From positions 1 to 33,673 of the forward strand of contig JACCKY010000021.1 of assembly GCA_014236755.1 (NCBI GenBank): a stretch of 33,673 nucleotides of DNA, written 5' to 3'. Each line of letters begins with the position of its first letter. The first letter of the stretch is position 1. The translations under genes and the position numbers were made by a program. This DNA is from Candidatus Petromonas tenebris. Lineage in GTDB: Bacteria > Bacillota > Clostridia > Peptostreptococcales > Caminicellaceae. Below, in pieces: positions 15,310 to 23,538 of this stretch. The notes beneath the pieces are model-generated. The model was not told where the DNA came from, did no database searches, and was given only the letters and a program-made list of their open reading frames with translations.

Positions 15310-16080
15310 ATGAGAGGACTTTTCCTTCAAGGGGGAGGGGCAAAGGGAGCTTTTCAGGCTGGAGTAATATACGGATTGTATGAAGAAGGGCTTAGCTTTG
15401 ATGTCCTATCTGGAACTTCTATTGGTGCAATAAACTCATACTTTATATATACGGGAAATATAGAAAAACTAAAGGAAATATGGACAAACATAAATATAGA
15501 TGAGTTTGATAGAGGAAGAACTGATGAGAAGATAATAGAAAATAAAGTGTTTATAGACATCTTAAAAGAATTTAAAGACAATAACGAAAAAGTCAAAGCT
15601 GCTTATGTTAACTATGTTAAAGTCCAAGGAAGCAGCTTAGTAGAAGAGGTAGTTGATATAACAAAGCTAGACAAAAAAGAAAGATTAGAAGCTATAAGAT
15701 TCAGCTCTCTCCTTCCATTTAGATTGGACAAGAACAAATCTGTTGATGAAATAATAGAAGAATTTGATTCCCAGAAACTTTTTGAAGAATTCAAACAGGA
15801 TTTGGAAAAGGGAATTTATGACGGATATAAACTTGATGGTGGAATATTAAATAATGACTTTTTAAATCCATTTATTGATGAAAAGGTTGATGAACTTTAT
15901 ATAGTAACATTTAAAAAAGGCTATGATATTCCAGAATATATTTTGCAAAATTATAAAAGAAATGACATAGCATTAATTGAACCAATTACGGAATTTCGTC
16001 CTAACGATACATTGAGATTTAAAAAAGATTTTTGTGAAAAATTGTTTTATGAAGGATATAAAATTAGTAAGATAATTTAA
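15310..16080 (+). CDS. Patatin-like phospholipase
   Basis: A 256-residue protein with the patatin Ser-Asp dyad. It has the oxyanion motif GGGAKG (residues 8-13), the nucleophile elbow GTSIG with S37 (35-39), and D176 in LDGG. No signal peptide or membrane segment is seen, so it should be a cytoplasmic acyl hydrolase acting on membrane phospholipids or lysolipids. It resembles the short bacterial RssA-type members. A binding site (AGAAGGGAG) precedes the ATG at 15310. It is the second gene of a pair with the flavin dehydrogenase and is closed by a strong hairpin. The substrate is not predictable. Confidence 0.88.
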   Translation: MRGLFLQGGGAKGAFQAGVIYGLYEEGLSFDVLSGTSIGAINSYFIYTGNIEKLKEIWTNINIDEFDRGRTDEKIIENKVFIDILKEFKDNNEKVKAAYVNYVKVQGSSLVEEVVDITKLDKKERLEAIRFSSLLPFRLDKNKSVDEIIEEFDSQKLFEEFKQDLEKGIYDGYKLDGGILNNDFLNPFIDEKVDELYIVTFKKGYDIPEYILQNYKRNDIALIEPITEFRPNDTLRFKKDFCEKLFYEGYKISKII

Positions 16081-16086
16081 TACAAT

Positions 16087-16125
16087 AAAAAGCCATTTTC
16101 AATATACATTGAAGATGGCTTTTTT
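16087..16125. terminator. Terminator after the patatin gene
   Basis: A 16-bp stem, 16087-16102 with 16109-16124 (one G-T pair), has a 6-base loop. It is flanked by A-rich sequence on the left and T-rich on the right, so it could work in both directions. On the plus strand it ends the hydroxy-acid dehydrogenase/patatin transcript. Confidence 0.85.
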
Positions 16126-16191
16126 ATTGTATTAATAATTGTATCCATTTATTAATATTTTACATATACTGAATTGAAAGGGGTGATTTTT

Positions 16192-17472
16192 TTGATTATT
16201 CATGTAGTAAGACCTGGGGAAAGTGTTTATTCGATTGCCAGGCAATACGGAGTTTCACCCTCCAAAATAATTGAAGATAATGAACTTGAAAATCCAGCTC
16301 AGCTAACGGTAGGACAAACGCTGGTAATATTGGAGGGAACTAGACAGCATAGAGTAGCTCCAGGAGAATCATTATATTCTATAGGCAGAAGATATGGAGT
16401 GAGGGTGAGTGATATACTGGAAGCCAATCCTGACATCACGGATCCTTTACAAATTGTACCGGGTCAGATTATAAATATTCCGCCTAAAACTAGAAAACTT
16501 GGCACCATAGAGGTAAATGGATATACACTTCCAAACATTAATATGGAAGTTCTTAGAAAGACACTTCCAAACCTTACTTATCTTAGTATTTTCAGCTATG
16601 AAGTAAGGCCTGACGGAAGCTTAACAGCTATCAATGATGAACCGCTAATTGAGGCTGCAAGAGCGGCAAATGTTGCACCTTTTATGGTGATAACAAACTT
16701 GGAAGAAGGAGGAGGGTTCAGTAGCGAACTAGCTCGAACTATACTAACAAATGAAGATGTGCAGGAGACGCTGATAAACAATGTTATAGAAATTTTACAG
16801 ACTAAAAACTATTATGGTTTAGATATTGATTTTGAATATATTTTTCCTGAGGATAGAGAAAAGTATAATAATTTTTTAAGAAAAATAACTACAAGACTAC
16901 ATGAATTAGGTTTTACTGTTACTACGGCCTTAGCTCCTAAGATTGCAGCTGATCAACCGGGATTGCTTTATGAGGCCCATGATTATCCTTTTCATGGTGC
17001 TACAGTAGACCACATAATATTGATGACTTATGAATGGGGGTATACTTACGGGCCGCCATTAGCAGTTGCCCCTATTAACGAGGTTAGAAAGGTATTAAAC
17101 TATGCAGTAACAGCTATACCACCGGAAAAGATACTCATGGGTATACCTAATTATGGCTATGATTGGATATTACCTTATGTTCAAGGGAGGGCTGCAACAA
17201 CAGTATCTAATACTGCAGCAGTACAACTTGCCCAAAGAGAAGGAGCATTTATTAGATATGATGAAAAAGCCCAGGCTCCATTCTTTAGATACTATGATGA
17301 GCAGGGTAGAGAACACATTGTATGGTTCGAAGACGCAAGGAGTATAGAAGCTAAGCTGAAACTTGTAAATGAGTACGGCCTTGGTGGTGTAAGCTATTGG
17401 ACCATAGGCAGATATTTTCCACAAAACTGGCTAGTGCTTAATGCATTGTATGATATTGAGAAAGTCATATAG
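16192..17472 (+). CDS. LysM/GH18 spore cortex-lytic glycosidase (SleL/YaaH-like)
   Basis: A 426-residue protein with two N-terminal LysM peptidoglycan-binding repeats (about 2-47 and 52-97) followed by a glycoside hydrolase 18 domain. The GH18 DxDxE catalytic motif is DIDFE at 211-215, with E215 as acid. This arrangement is that of SleL/YaaH, an N-acetylglucosaminidase that degrades spore cortex fragments in germination. There is no signal peptide, as in YaaH, which reaches the spore coat from the mother cell. The TTG at 16192 is preferred because AAAGGGGTG (16177-16185) lies 6 bases before it; an in-frame TTG at 16174 is upstream of that site. This is the best evidence that the organism makes spores. 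Confidence 0.88.
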   Translation: MIIHVVRPGESVYSIARQYGVSPSKIIEDNELENPAQLTVGQTLVILEGTRQHRVAPGESLYSIGRRYGVRVSDILEANPDITDPLQIVPGQIINIPPKTRKLGTIEVNGYTLPNINMEVLRKTLPNLTYLSIFSYEVRPDGSLTAINDEPLIEAARAANVAPFMVITNLEEGGGFSSELARTILTNEDVQETLINNVIEILQTKNYYGLDIDFEYIFPEDREKYNNFLRKITTRLHELGFTVTTALAPKIAADQPGLLYEAHDYPFHGATVDHIILMTYEWGYTYGPPLAVAPINEVRKVLNYAVTAIPPEKILMGIPNYGYDWILPYVQGRAATTVSNTAAVQLAQREGAFIRYDEKAQAPFFRYYDEQGREHIVWFEDARSIEAKLKLVNEYGLGGVSYWTIGRYFPQNWLVLNALYDIEKVI

Positions 17473-17515
17473 AAGTTTGGCTTAGCTTTAGTATCAGTAT
17501 TGTATTACTGTGGAG

Positions 17516-17545
17516 CAGAGTGGAAGATAAATTTCCCTCTGTTTC
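17516..17545 (+). terminator. Possible weak terminator after the GH18 gene
   Basis: CAGAG plus GGAA (17516-17525, one bulged T) pairs with TTCC plus CTCTG (17533-17541). A weakly T-rich tail follows. Confidence 0.4.
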
Positions 17546-17786
17546 TTTATATTTATAAGTTAAGATTAAAAATCTAATAATAAATTGGACAACTTATACA
17601 TATACATTAACTATTGAAAAAGCAAATTTTCATGGAGAATATTTACAGTTAATAGAAGGAATTATCAAATTAATATGGAATTATCTACAATATAAAAAAA
17701 TTCAAAAAGGGGAGGTGACATATATACAACATTAATATCAATTAAATCTAGATCCAAAAATTTGAAATTTGAAAGGAGGAGTTTTT
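17542..17786. other. AT-rich gap with an orphan Shine-Dalgarno sequence
   Basis: Nothing codes here. The gap is very AT-rich. At 17707-17718 is a near-perfect ribosome binding sequence (AAGGGGAGGTGA) with no ATG, GTG or TTG at usable distance after it; only ATA or ATT codons follow, with an in-frame stop within a few codons. The real binding site of the next gene is a second one at 17772-17779. Confidence 0.5.
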
Positions 17787-19355
17787 GTGGAAGGTGGATA
17801 TGGAATACTTACTCTTTTACCACCATTAGTAGCTATCGTATTATGTTTTGTAACCAAAAGAGTGCTTATATCATTGTTTTTAGGGGTTCTGACAGGAGGC
17901 ATTATTCTAGGGGGAGGAAATCCCTTTGCAGGCATTGAGTATTCTCTTGATACTATCGTCGGATCAATAACTGACGAATGGAATGCGAGACTATTACTAT
18001 TTAACCTGTTAATGGGTGCTGGTGTTGCGTTCATTTGGAAATTGGGTGGAAGTAAAGCCCTGACTGAATGGGCAAGAAAAAGGATTAAATCCCGTAGAGC
18101 AGCAGGTGTAGGAGCATGGCTGCTTGGCATCATAGTGTTTTTTAATGATTATGTAAATGCAGCTATAGTTGGAAACGTGTTTAGAGATGTATGTGAAGAA
18201 GAAAGAATTTCTACAGAAAGACTTTCATATATTTTAGATTCTACAGCTGCTCCAGTTGCAACATTTTTTATTTCTGACTGGATAGCTTTTCAGATATCAA
18301 TGATTCAGTCGGGAATGGATGCTGCAGGAATAGCTAATGTTTCTGCTTTTGAAACATATATTAAAAGTATCCCCTTTAATTTATACTGTATATTTGCAGT
18401 AATCTTTGTAGGTATGTTAGTTATTACAGGTAAGGATTATGGACCAATGCTTAAGGCCGAGCATAGAGCAGTAACAGAAGGTAAAATAGTAAGAGATGGA
18501 GCTCAGCCAATGATGGATGTAGGATATGAACTGGGAGAACCTAAAGAAGTGAAGCCAATGCTTATGACATTCTTTTTACCTCTAATAGTTCTTGTAGGAG
18601 TAACGCTATTTGGATTCTGGTGGACTGGAAGACCTGGGGAAAATATTATGGAAATCCTAGGCAATTCAGATCCTGCTAAAGCCTTACTTTGGGGAGCCTT
18701 TGCAATGACAATTACAGGTATAATTATGTCACTGAGCCAAAAAATAATGGATCTAAAAGAAACTATGGATACATTTTTGGAAGGCCTGAAACTTATGCTA
18801 TTAGCCTGTGGGATTTTAGTTTTGGCATGGTCATTAGGAACGGTAACAGGAGATATGAAGCTCGCAGATTATATAATTACTTTAATAGGTGACAGTATGC
18901 CCTTTGGATTACTCCCACTAATTATATTTGCATTTGGAATGCTTATATCCTTTGCAACGGGAACATCCTGGGGCACTATGACTATTTTAACTCCTATAGC
19001 TATACCTTTAGCTTATAAGATTACTGGAGATGTAACTACAGCATCAGTTATGGCAGGAGTTGTTTTTTCAGGAGCTATTTTTGGAGACCATTGTTCTCCA
19101 ATTTCTGATACTACTGTATTAGCATCAATCTTTTCAGGCGCAGACCATATAGACCACGTTTCAACCCAAATACCATATGCTGTTACAGCTGCAGGGGTAG
19201 CATTAGTTATGTACCTGTTATATGGTATCACAGGTGTAGGGCCAGTGATTCTAATTCCATTGGGAATCCTTTTATTGTTTGGACTGATGTATGTCCTGTC
19301 AAATCACTACAGTAACAAGTATGGAATACACAGTAGGACTAAAAAAGCTATATAA
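17787..19355 (+). CDS. NhaC-family Na+/H+ antiporter
   Basis: A 522-residue polytopic membrane protein with about 12 hydrophobic segments. NhaC-family signatures are the intramembrane FFNDYVNAAIVG stretch near residue 115, SFATGTSWGTMTI, and GDHCSPISDTTVL in the C-terminal half. Family members exchange Na+ for H+ or couple Na+ to organic or amino acids (MleN malate/lactate, clostridial amino-acid carriers). The GTG at 17787 follows AAAGGAGG (17772-17779) by 7 bases; the in-frame TTG at 17769 overlaps that site. It is monocistronic and ends at a strong hairpin. A role in histidine uptake is possible for this lineage but nothing in the sequence shows it. Confidence 0.85.
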   Translation: MEGGYGILTLLPPLVAIVLCFVTKRVLISLFLGVLTGGIILGGGNPFAGIEYSLDTIVGSITDEWNARLLLFNLLMGAGVAFIWKLGGSKALTEWARKRIKSRRAAGVGAWLLGIIVFFNDYVNAAIVGNVFRDVCEEERISTERLSYILDSTAAPVATFFISDWIAFQISMIQSGMDAAGIANVSAFETYIKSIPFNLYCIFAVIFVGMLVITGKDYGPMLKAEHRAVTEGKIVRDGAQPMMDVGYELGEPKEVKPMLMTFFLPLIVLVGVTLFGFWWTGRPGENIMEILGNSDPAKALLWGAFAMTITGIIMSLSQKIMDLKETMDTFLEGLKLMLLACGILVLAWSLGTVTGDMKLADYIITLIGDSMPFGLLPLIIFAFGMLISFATGTSWGTMTILTPIAIPLAYKITGDVTTASVMAGVVFSGAIFGDHCSPISDTTVLASIFSGADHIDHVSTQIPYAVTAAGVALVMYLLYGITGVGPVILIPLGILLLFGLMYVLSNHYSNKYGIHSRTKKAI

Positions 19356-19367
19356 AGTTAATGTACA

Positions 19368-19392
19368 AAACCTCGGCTAAGCCGAGGTTTTT
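19368..19392. terminator. Bidirectional terminator
   Basis: AAACCTCGGC (19368-19377) pairs perfectly with GCCGAGGTTT (19381-19390) around a TAA loop. T residues follow on the plus strand, and A residues precede, which read as T on the minus strand. It lies between the convergent nhaC-family gene and the minus-strand gene at 19395. Confidence 0.9.
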
Positions 19393-19394
19393 AC

Positions 19395-19850
19395 TTACTT
19401 AAAATTTCTGCGAAGCTTATCAAGCTGCATTTCGTAAATCGCTTCTTCATTTCCAACTATTTCAGGTTCTTTTAAATTAGGATTGCCTATATCTCCACCC
19501 ATTTCTTTTATAATTTGTTTAGCTTTATCAACGTTATTATCGTTTACATCAACCACAACCTTACAGTTTATGTCAGTAATTTCTTCCATATTGCCCATGC
19601 CGCTTACTGAAGGATTTGCTGCAGCAAGGGGTGCTTTGGTTCTATCTATAAAGGAATTTGAACCGGATTCTAAGACTAGGTCTGAAAGACTTGATGAATT
19701 TTCTGTACCAGCCATATTTCTCCTAACATTTCTATTTTTTGTATAATGCTCGTTTAAGTCTAAAAAAGTATTTTTAAAACCAGACTCATTTAACTTCTTG
19801 ATTGTATCATTAGCATTTTTTATATTTCCAAAATAACCTTCAATTTTCAT
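19395..19850 (-). CDS. Hypothetical protein
   Basis: A 151-residue soluble protein that I do not recognise with confidence. It begins MKIEGYFGNIKNANDTIKKL, has a polar Ser/Asn-rich middle (about 55-85) and a second alpha/beta-like segment (CKVVVDVNDNNVDKAKQIIK, about 95-115). The pattern of two strand-helix units that address residue pairs resembles YflT-type stress proteins, but this is a weak resemblance. The ATG at 19850 (reading left) is preferred because a GGAGG site lies 7 bases before it. It is transcribed toward nhaC and shares its terminator. There is no signal peptide or membrane segment. Confidence 0.7.
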   Translation of the reverse strand: MKIEGYFGNIKNANDTIKKLNESGFKNTFLDLNEHYTKNRNVRRNMAGTENSSSLSDLVLESGSNSFIDRTKAPLAAANPSVSGMGNMEEITDINCKVVVDVNDNNVDKAKQIIKEMGGDIGNPNLKEPEIVGNEEAIYEMQLDKLRRNFK

Positions 19851-20020
19851 TTCCATTCCTCCAAGTAAAAAATCAGTAGAATTTGATATAGTTATCATTA
19901 CTTATTTTTTTCTGTATGACTAAAGTTTATACAAAGTTAAATAATATATATGCTTAAAATTTAGACCTATAGGATATATACTATATATAGTAAATATTAT
20001 TATGAGATAGGAGTGTAGAA

Positions 20021-20443
20021 ATGGAGTACAAAAAATTTGGAAATAAGTTTATAGTGAGAATGGATAAAGGAGAAGAAATAGTTGAGACTTTAAAAGAATT
20101 TTGCAAGAAGAATGAAATTAAACTTGGATCGATCCAAGGATTAGGGGCAGTAAATAAAGCTACCATTGGCTTATTTGAAACTGCAACTAAGGAATATCAT
20201 TCTACAGAATTAACAGGTGACCATGAAATTACAAGTCTTTTAGGAAATATATCGACAATGGATGGAGAAGTTTATTTACATCTACATATAAATCTGGCAG
20301 ACCATGAATATAAAACATATGGAGGTCACTTAAATTCTGCAGTTATAGGTGCTACAGGGGAATTTATTATAGATGTAATTGAAGGAACTGTAGATCGTGC
20401 TTTTAATCAAGAAATAGGACTAAATCTGTATAAGTTTGATTAA
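20021..20443 (+). CDS. PPC/DUF296-domain protein
   Basis: A 140-residue PPC (DUF296) fold protein, the domain found in plant AT-hook PPC proteins and in small bacterial trimers. The metal-binding histidines are visible in HLHINLADHEYKTYGGHL (H87, H89, H95, H103). QGLGAVNKATIG (39-50) is a further family motif. No AT-hook is present, so the common name DNA-binding protein is not supported here. The ATG at 20021 follows GATAGGAG. Function is not established. It ends before a terminator-like structure at 20463 and appears to be a single-gene unit. Confidence 0.85.
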   Translation: MEYKKFGNKFIVRMDKGEEIVETLKEFCKKNEIKLGSIQGLGAVNKATIGLFETATKEYHSTELTGDHEITSLLGNISTMDGEVYLHLHINLADHEYKTYGGHLNSAVIGATGEFIIDVIEGTVDRAFNQEIGLNLYKFD

Positions 20444-20462
20444 GTAAAACTCACGATTTTTG

Positions 20463-20521
20463 TCGCTGGTTTTATAATGTTATAATCACCAGTTTACAAG
20501 TTTAACTAAGCGATCTTTTTT
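20463..20521 (+). terminator. Terminator-like structure after the PPC gene
   Basis: TCGCT (20463-20467) can pair with AGCGA (20509-20513). Between them CTGGT/ACCAG (20466-20470/20488-20492) and the repeated TTATAA form a hairpin. TC and six T residues (20516-20521) follow. Confidence 0.5.
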
Positions 20522-20816
20522 CCCTGTAAGTAGCATTTAACTGATTCCATTACCCAAGAATATATTTTGTTACTTTCGAGGGAAGACACGAAACTACTTA
20601 AAATTAATTCTTTATGAATACATAATCAGACGCCTCCTGGAGTATTTGTTTGTAATAAGATTAGTATTCTTAGGATTCAGGTGTCTGATTTTGCTATTTT
20701 TCTTCAGTTATTTCACGTTTCTTGTAAAGTAGTGAAGGTATAATAAACATATTTGAAGATATGTAGGTTATATATTAATATTATACTGTAAGCATAAAAT
20801 TTTGTGAGGGATATTT
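20522..20816. other. Gap with a 12-bp inverted repeat before the LytTR gene
   Basis: There is no coding sequence. AATCAGACGCCT (20624-20635) pairs with AGGTGTCTGATT (20679-20690; one G-T pair) and is followed by a T-rich stretch. Nearer the gene, TTCAC/GTGAA flanks 20712-20736 just upstream of a perfect TATAAT (20739-20744), a possible operator at a promoter that lacks a good -35 box. Confidence 0.45.
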
Positions 20817-21176
20817 ATGGACAAGAAAAAAGGGGTAAAGCTACTCCACGGAAAAGTTTGTATAAAAAATGGCAAAGAAAAACTTTTTATTCCTAAAAAA
20901 GCTATTATAATGTTTTGCAAAAATGGGCGGAAAATTAACATTATAACCATGCAAGGAGAATTTAGTATATATGGGAGTCTTAATAAAATCGAAGAGAAAT
21001 TAAAAAGCAGACATTTTTTTAGATCACACCAATCATTTATAATAAACATTCAAAAGATAAAGAAAATTATTTCCTCTAGCTATGAGAACTATGTAGTTCT
21101 TGAAGGAACAAAGGAGAGAGCATTAATTACACGCAAAAGAGAGAAAAAACTGTATGAATTAATAGAGGTGCTATAA
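20817..21176 (+). CDS. Stand-alone LytTR DNA-binding protein
   Basis: A 119-residue protein made almost entirely of a LytTR DNA-binding domain, with the characteristic HFFRSHQSFIINIQKIKKI segment at about residues 66-84 and a C-terminal YELIEVL. There is no receiver domain and no membrane segment, so it is not a classical response regulator. Small LytTR proteins of this kind often control themselves and a neighbouring membrane inhibitor, but none is encoded here. The start is ATG at 20817 with GTGAGGG before it. The target is unknown. An AT-rich gap separates it from the B12 riboswitch promoter. Confidence 0.85.
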   Translation: MDKKKGVKLLHGKVCIKNGKEKLFIPKKAIIMFCKNGRKINIITMQGEFSIYGSLNKIEEKLKSRHFFRSHQSFIINIQKIKKIISSSYENYVVLEGTKERALITRKREKKLYELIEVL

Positions 21177-21254
21177 CATAATCGCAAAATAGTTTTGAAT
21201 TCTACTTAAAATCTAGCAAATAAAGCAATGAAAATAATAAATATACGGATTTGG

Positions 21255-21283
21255 TTGTTTTTATATCGATGTTGTAATATAAT
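21255..21283 (+). promoter_or_regulatory. Putative promoter of the riboswitch-cbiMNQO transcript
   Basis: TTGTTT (21255-21260), a 17-base spacer and a perfect TATAAT (21278-21283) are followed by the first riboswitch stem at 21304, leaving room for a start site near 21290. Confidence 0.6.
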
Positions 21284-21303
21284 TATATTGACAGCAAAAT
21301 AAG

Positions 21304-21475
21304 AATGTAGGTGCCTCGAAAGAGGGTAAAAGGGAAGTACGGTGAAAATCCGTCACAGCCCCCGCTACTGTAAGCACAGACGAAACCTTAGGATGCCACT
21401 GTCCAGAATATAAAAATTCAGGATGGGAAGGTAAGGTAGTAGGAAGAAGTGTGAGTCAGGAAACCTGCCTATGTT
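21304..21475 (+). ncRNA. Cobalamin (B12) riboswitch
   Basis: The conserved core GGGAAGTACGGTGAAAATCC (21332-21351) and CGTCACAGCCCCCGCTACTG (21351-21370) are almost exactly the consensus. The B12 box is present as GAGTCAGGAAACCTGCC (21453-21469). P1 forms between AATGTAGGT (21304-21312) and GCCTATGTT (21467-21475) with wobble pairs. It lies upstream of cbiM, so adenosylcobalamin or a related corrinoid should shut down cobalt uptake. Confidence 0.96.
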
Positions 21476-21485
21476 GTAATATATA

Positions 21486-21671
21486 CCTTCGGAGGGAAGG
21501 GCAAGATAAATATTTAACTAAATTTCAAAATATTTGCCTAACCTTCTCGGGTTAGGCTTTGATATTTTGAGAGGGTTTAGCTAAACTTATTCATCTATAA
21601 GGCAGCAAAAATGTTTTATAGTCATTGAAGTATTTACTTTGTCATGTAGAATAAGACCTACCTATCTTATT
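21486..21671 (+). promoter_or_regulatory. Riboswitch expression platform
   Basis: Three hairpins follow the aptamer. They are CCTTC/GAAGG (21486-21500), a long stem combining CAAAATAT/ATATTTTG (21526-21533/21562-21569) and GCCTAACC/GGTTAGGC (21536-21543/21550-21557), and AATAAGA/TCTTATT (21650-21656/21665-21671), which ends in a T-rich tail. Only the last looks like a terminator. The stretch from the aptamer to cbiM is unusually long at about 240 bases. Confidence 0.5.
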
Positions 21672-21712
21672 TTGTTGTCCAATTTTTTAATATATTTTGA
21701 GGAGGTCTTTAC

Positions 21713-22459
21713 ATGAATAAAACAAATAAATATTCATTGAGCATTTTAATTATTTCATTATTAGTAATAGTGCCAAGGCAAGCTTATGCTATGCATATAA
21801 TGGAAGGTTTTTTACCGATAAAGTGGGCTTTATTTTGGTTTGCTATATCTATTCCATTTATCGTTTTAGGAATTAAAAAAATCAGTAAAATCACAAGTGA
21901 AAATATTAATATGAAAATGCTCTTAGGATTATGTGGTGCTTTTGTTTTTGTGCTTTCATCTTTAAAGTTACCATCAGTTACTGGTAGTTGTTCACATCCA
22001 ACAGGTGTCGGCTTAAGTGCTGTACTATTTGGACCAAATGTAACTAGTATTTTAGCACTTATAGCGCTATTGTTCCAAGCTTTATTATTAGCTCATGGTG
22101 GAATCTCTACTTTAGGTGCTAACGTTTTTTCTATGGGAATTGCGGGTCCAGTAGCTGCTTATTTGATTTTCAAACTAAGTAATAAATCTGGACTGTCAAA
22201 AGGTATAAGTATATTTTTGGCTGCTTCAGTAGGAGATTTAGTAACTTATATAGTTACTTCAATACAACTTGGAATAGCGTTCCCAGCTCAAGTTGGCGGA
22301 ATGATGGCATCAGTTGGAAAGTTTATGGGGATTTTTGCAATAACTCAAATCCCCCTTGCAATTAGTGAAGGGTTGTTGACAGTTATTGTATATAACCTCC
22401 TTACTTCATACAACAGTAGTGATTTACAAGAACTTGCTATAATGAAGGGGGAAAAATAA
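21713..22459 (+). CDS. cbiM: Cobalt ECF transporter substrate-binding protein CbiM
   Basis: A 248-residue integral membrane S-component for Co2+. After a short signal-like segment (about residues 8-26, ending RQAYA) comes MHIMEGFLP, the conserved CbiM N-terminus whose Met-His coordinates the metal after cleavage. The motifs GSCSHPTGVGL and LLLAHGGISTLGANVFSMG follow. About seven hydrophobic segments are present. It is first in the cbiMNQO operon, under B12 riboswitch control. The stop overlaps the cbiN start by one base. NikM nickel proteins are related; the riboswitch and the CbiN partner favour cobalt. Confidence 0.95.
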   Translation: MNKTNKYSLSILIISLLVIVPRQAYAMHIMEGFLPIKWALFWFAISIPFIVLGIKKISKITSENINMKMLLGLCGAFVFVLSSLKLPSVTGSCSHPTGVGLSAVLFGPNVTSILALIALLFQALLLAHGGISTLGANVFSMGIAGPVAAYLIFKLSNKSGLSKGISIFLAASVGDLVTYIVTSIQLGIAFPAQVGGMMASVGKFMGIFAITQIPLAISEGLLTVIVYNLLTSYNSSDLQELAIMKGEK

Positions 22460-22752
22460 TGGTTAAGCAAAATATGATATTAATTCTACTAGTAGTTTTA
22501 ATAGCTATACTTCCTCTTATTATTGTTAAAGGTGCAGAATTTGGAGGAGCTGATGGACAGGCAGAAGAACTTATAAATGAAATAAACCCTAATTATAAAC
22601 CTTGGGTTAACCCGTTTTGGGAACCACCTAGTGGTGAAATAGAAAGTCTATTATTTGCTCTTCAGGCTGCTATAGGTAGTGGGTTTATATTTTATTTCAT
22701 TGGCTACCATAAGGGTATGAAGAAAGGACAAGAATCAGAAAAATGTTTATAG
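22459..22752 (+). CDS. cbiN: Cobalt transport protein CbiN
   Basis: A 97-residue membrane protein with two transmembrane segments (about 6-24 and 66-83) and the conserved extracellular GADGQAEELI and the WVNPFWEPPSGEIESLLFAL region. It helps CbiM load Co2+. Its ATG shares one base with the cbiM stop codon, and its 3' end overlaps the cbiQ start by 10 bases, so the four genes are a tightly coupled operon. CbiN is specific to cobalt systems, which settles the metal. Confidence 0.94.
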   Translation: MVKQNMILILLVVLIAILPLIIVKGAEFGGADGQAEELINEINPNYKPWVNPFWEPPSGEIESLLFALQAAIGSGFIFYFIGYHKGMKKGQESEKCL

Positions 22753-23504
22753 ATAAATATGCATATATTAATAATTTAAAAGAGGTTCATCCTATAGAAA
22801 AAACTTGTTTATCCCTTTTGTCTTTAATTGCGTGTTTGGTTTTTAATTCTTTAGGATTATACATATTTGTTATAATATCAATGGCCTTTTTAATTCTTTG
22901 GAGTGCGAAAATACCAGCTAAAGTTTTTGTGAAAATTATATTAATACCTTTGCCCTTTTTAATCATAAGTGTATTAACTATTATGCTAAATATAACTAAA
23001 GACCCTGAATTTATTGAATACGGATTCAGGGTATATTCATGGTTTTTTGGCTTTACAAAGCATGGCATTTTTAAAGGAGTGTATGTTTTTTTCAGATCAC
23101 TTTCAGCTGTATTTAGTATATATTTTTTGTCATTTACTACACCTATTGTAGATATTGTATGGATTTTGAAAAAGGCAAAGTTGCCTAGTGTTTTCATAGA
23201 ATTATTGACCATTGTATATAGGTTTATATTTGTTTTATTAGAAGCAGCGTTTTATATAAAGACAGCTCAAAAATGCAGGCTAGGATATTCAAATATTAAA
23301 AGAAGCTATATTTCACTTAGTCAGCTGGTAGTTAATTTATTTAAAAAGGCCTACCAAAATCATAAGATGCTCTATATTTCACTAATTTCTAGGGGCTATA
23401 CAGGAGAATTAAAGGTTTTAGAAGAGAATTATAGATTTTCAATTAAAAATATTGTTTTTATATGTATATATACTTTGATATTACTAACGATTGTTATAAT
23501 TTAA
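22743..23504 (+). CDS. cbiQ: Cobalt ECF transporter T component CbiQ
   Basis: A 253-residue transmembrane coupling protein of the ECF type that links CbiM to the ATPase CbiO. About five to six hydrophobic segments are visible. The cytoplasmic coupling helices carry the family's A-R-G type motif, seen as SLISRGYTG near residue 217. It overlaps the end of cbiN by 10 bases. The overall family assignment is clear from position and composition. Confidence 0.9.
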   Translation: MFIDKYAYINNLKEVHPIEKTCLSLLSLIACLVFNSLGLYIFVIISMAFLILWSAKIPAKVFVKIILIPLPFLIISVLTIMLNITKDPEFIEYGFRVYSWFFGFTKHGIFKGVYVFFRSLSAVFSIYFLSFTTPIVDIVWILKKAKLPSVFIELLTIVYRFIFVLLEAAFYIKTAQKCRLGYSNIKRSYISLSQLVVNLFKKAYQNHKMLYISLISRGYTGELKVLEENYRFSIKNIVFICIYTLILLTIVII

Positions 23505-23538
23505 ATGAACGCATACTGGTGACTTGGAGGAGATTTTT

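Noticed and set aside
17738-18133. 131-codon open frame on the minus strand over the nhaC-family start
   Set aside because: It is antisense to a conserved membrane protein and spans its promoter and binding site; no supporting signal.
17787-19355. Histidine permease for the hut pathway
   Set aside because: The protein is a clear NhaC-family antiporter, 11 kb from the hut genes and with its own terminator; nothing specific points to histidine.
22787-23212. 141-codon open frame on the minus strand inside cbiQ
   Set aside because: It is antisense to a clear cbiQ gene in a coupled operon, with no family resemblance.
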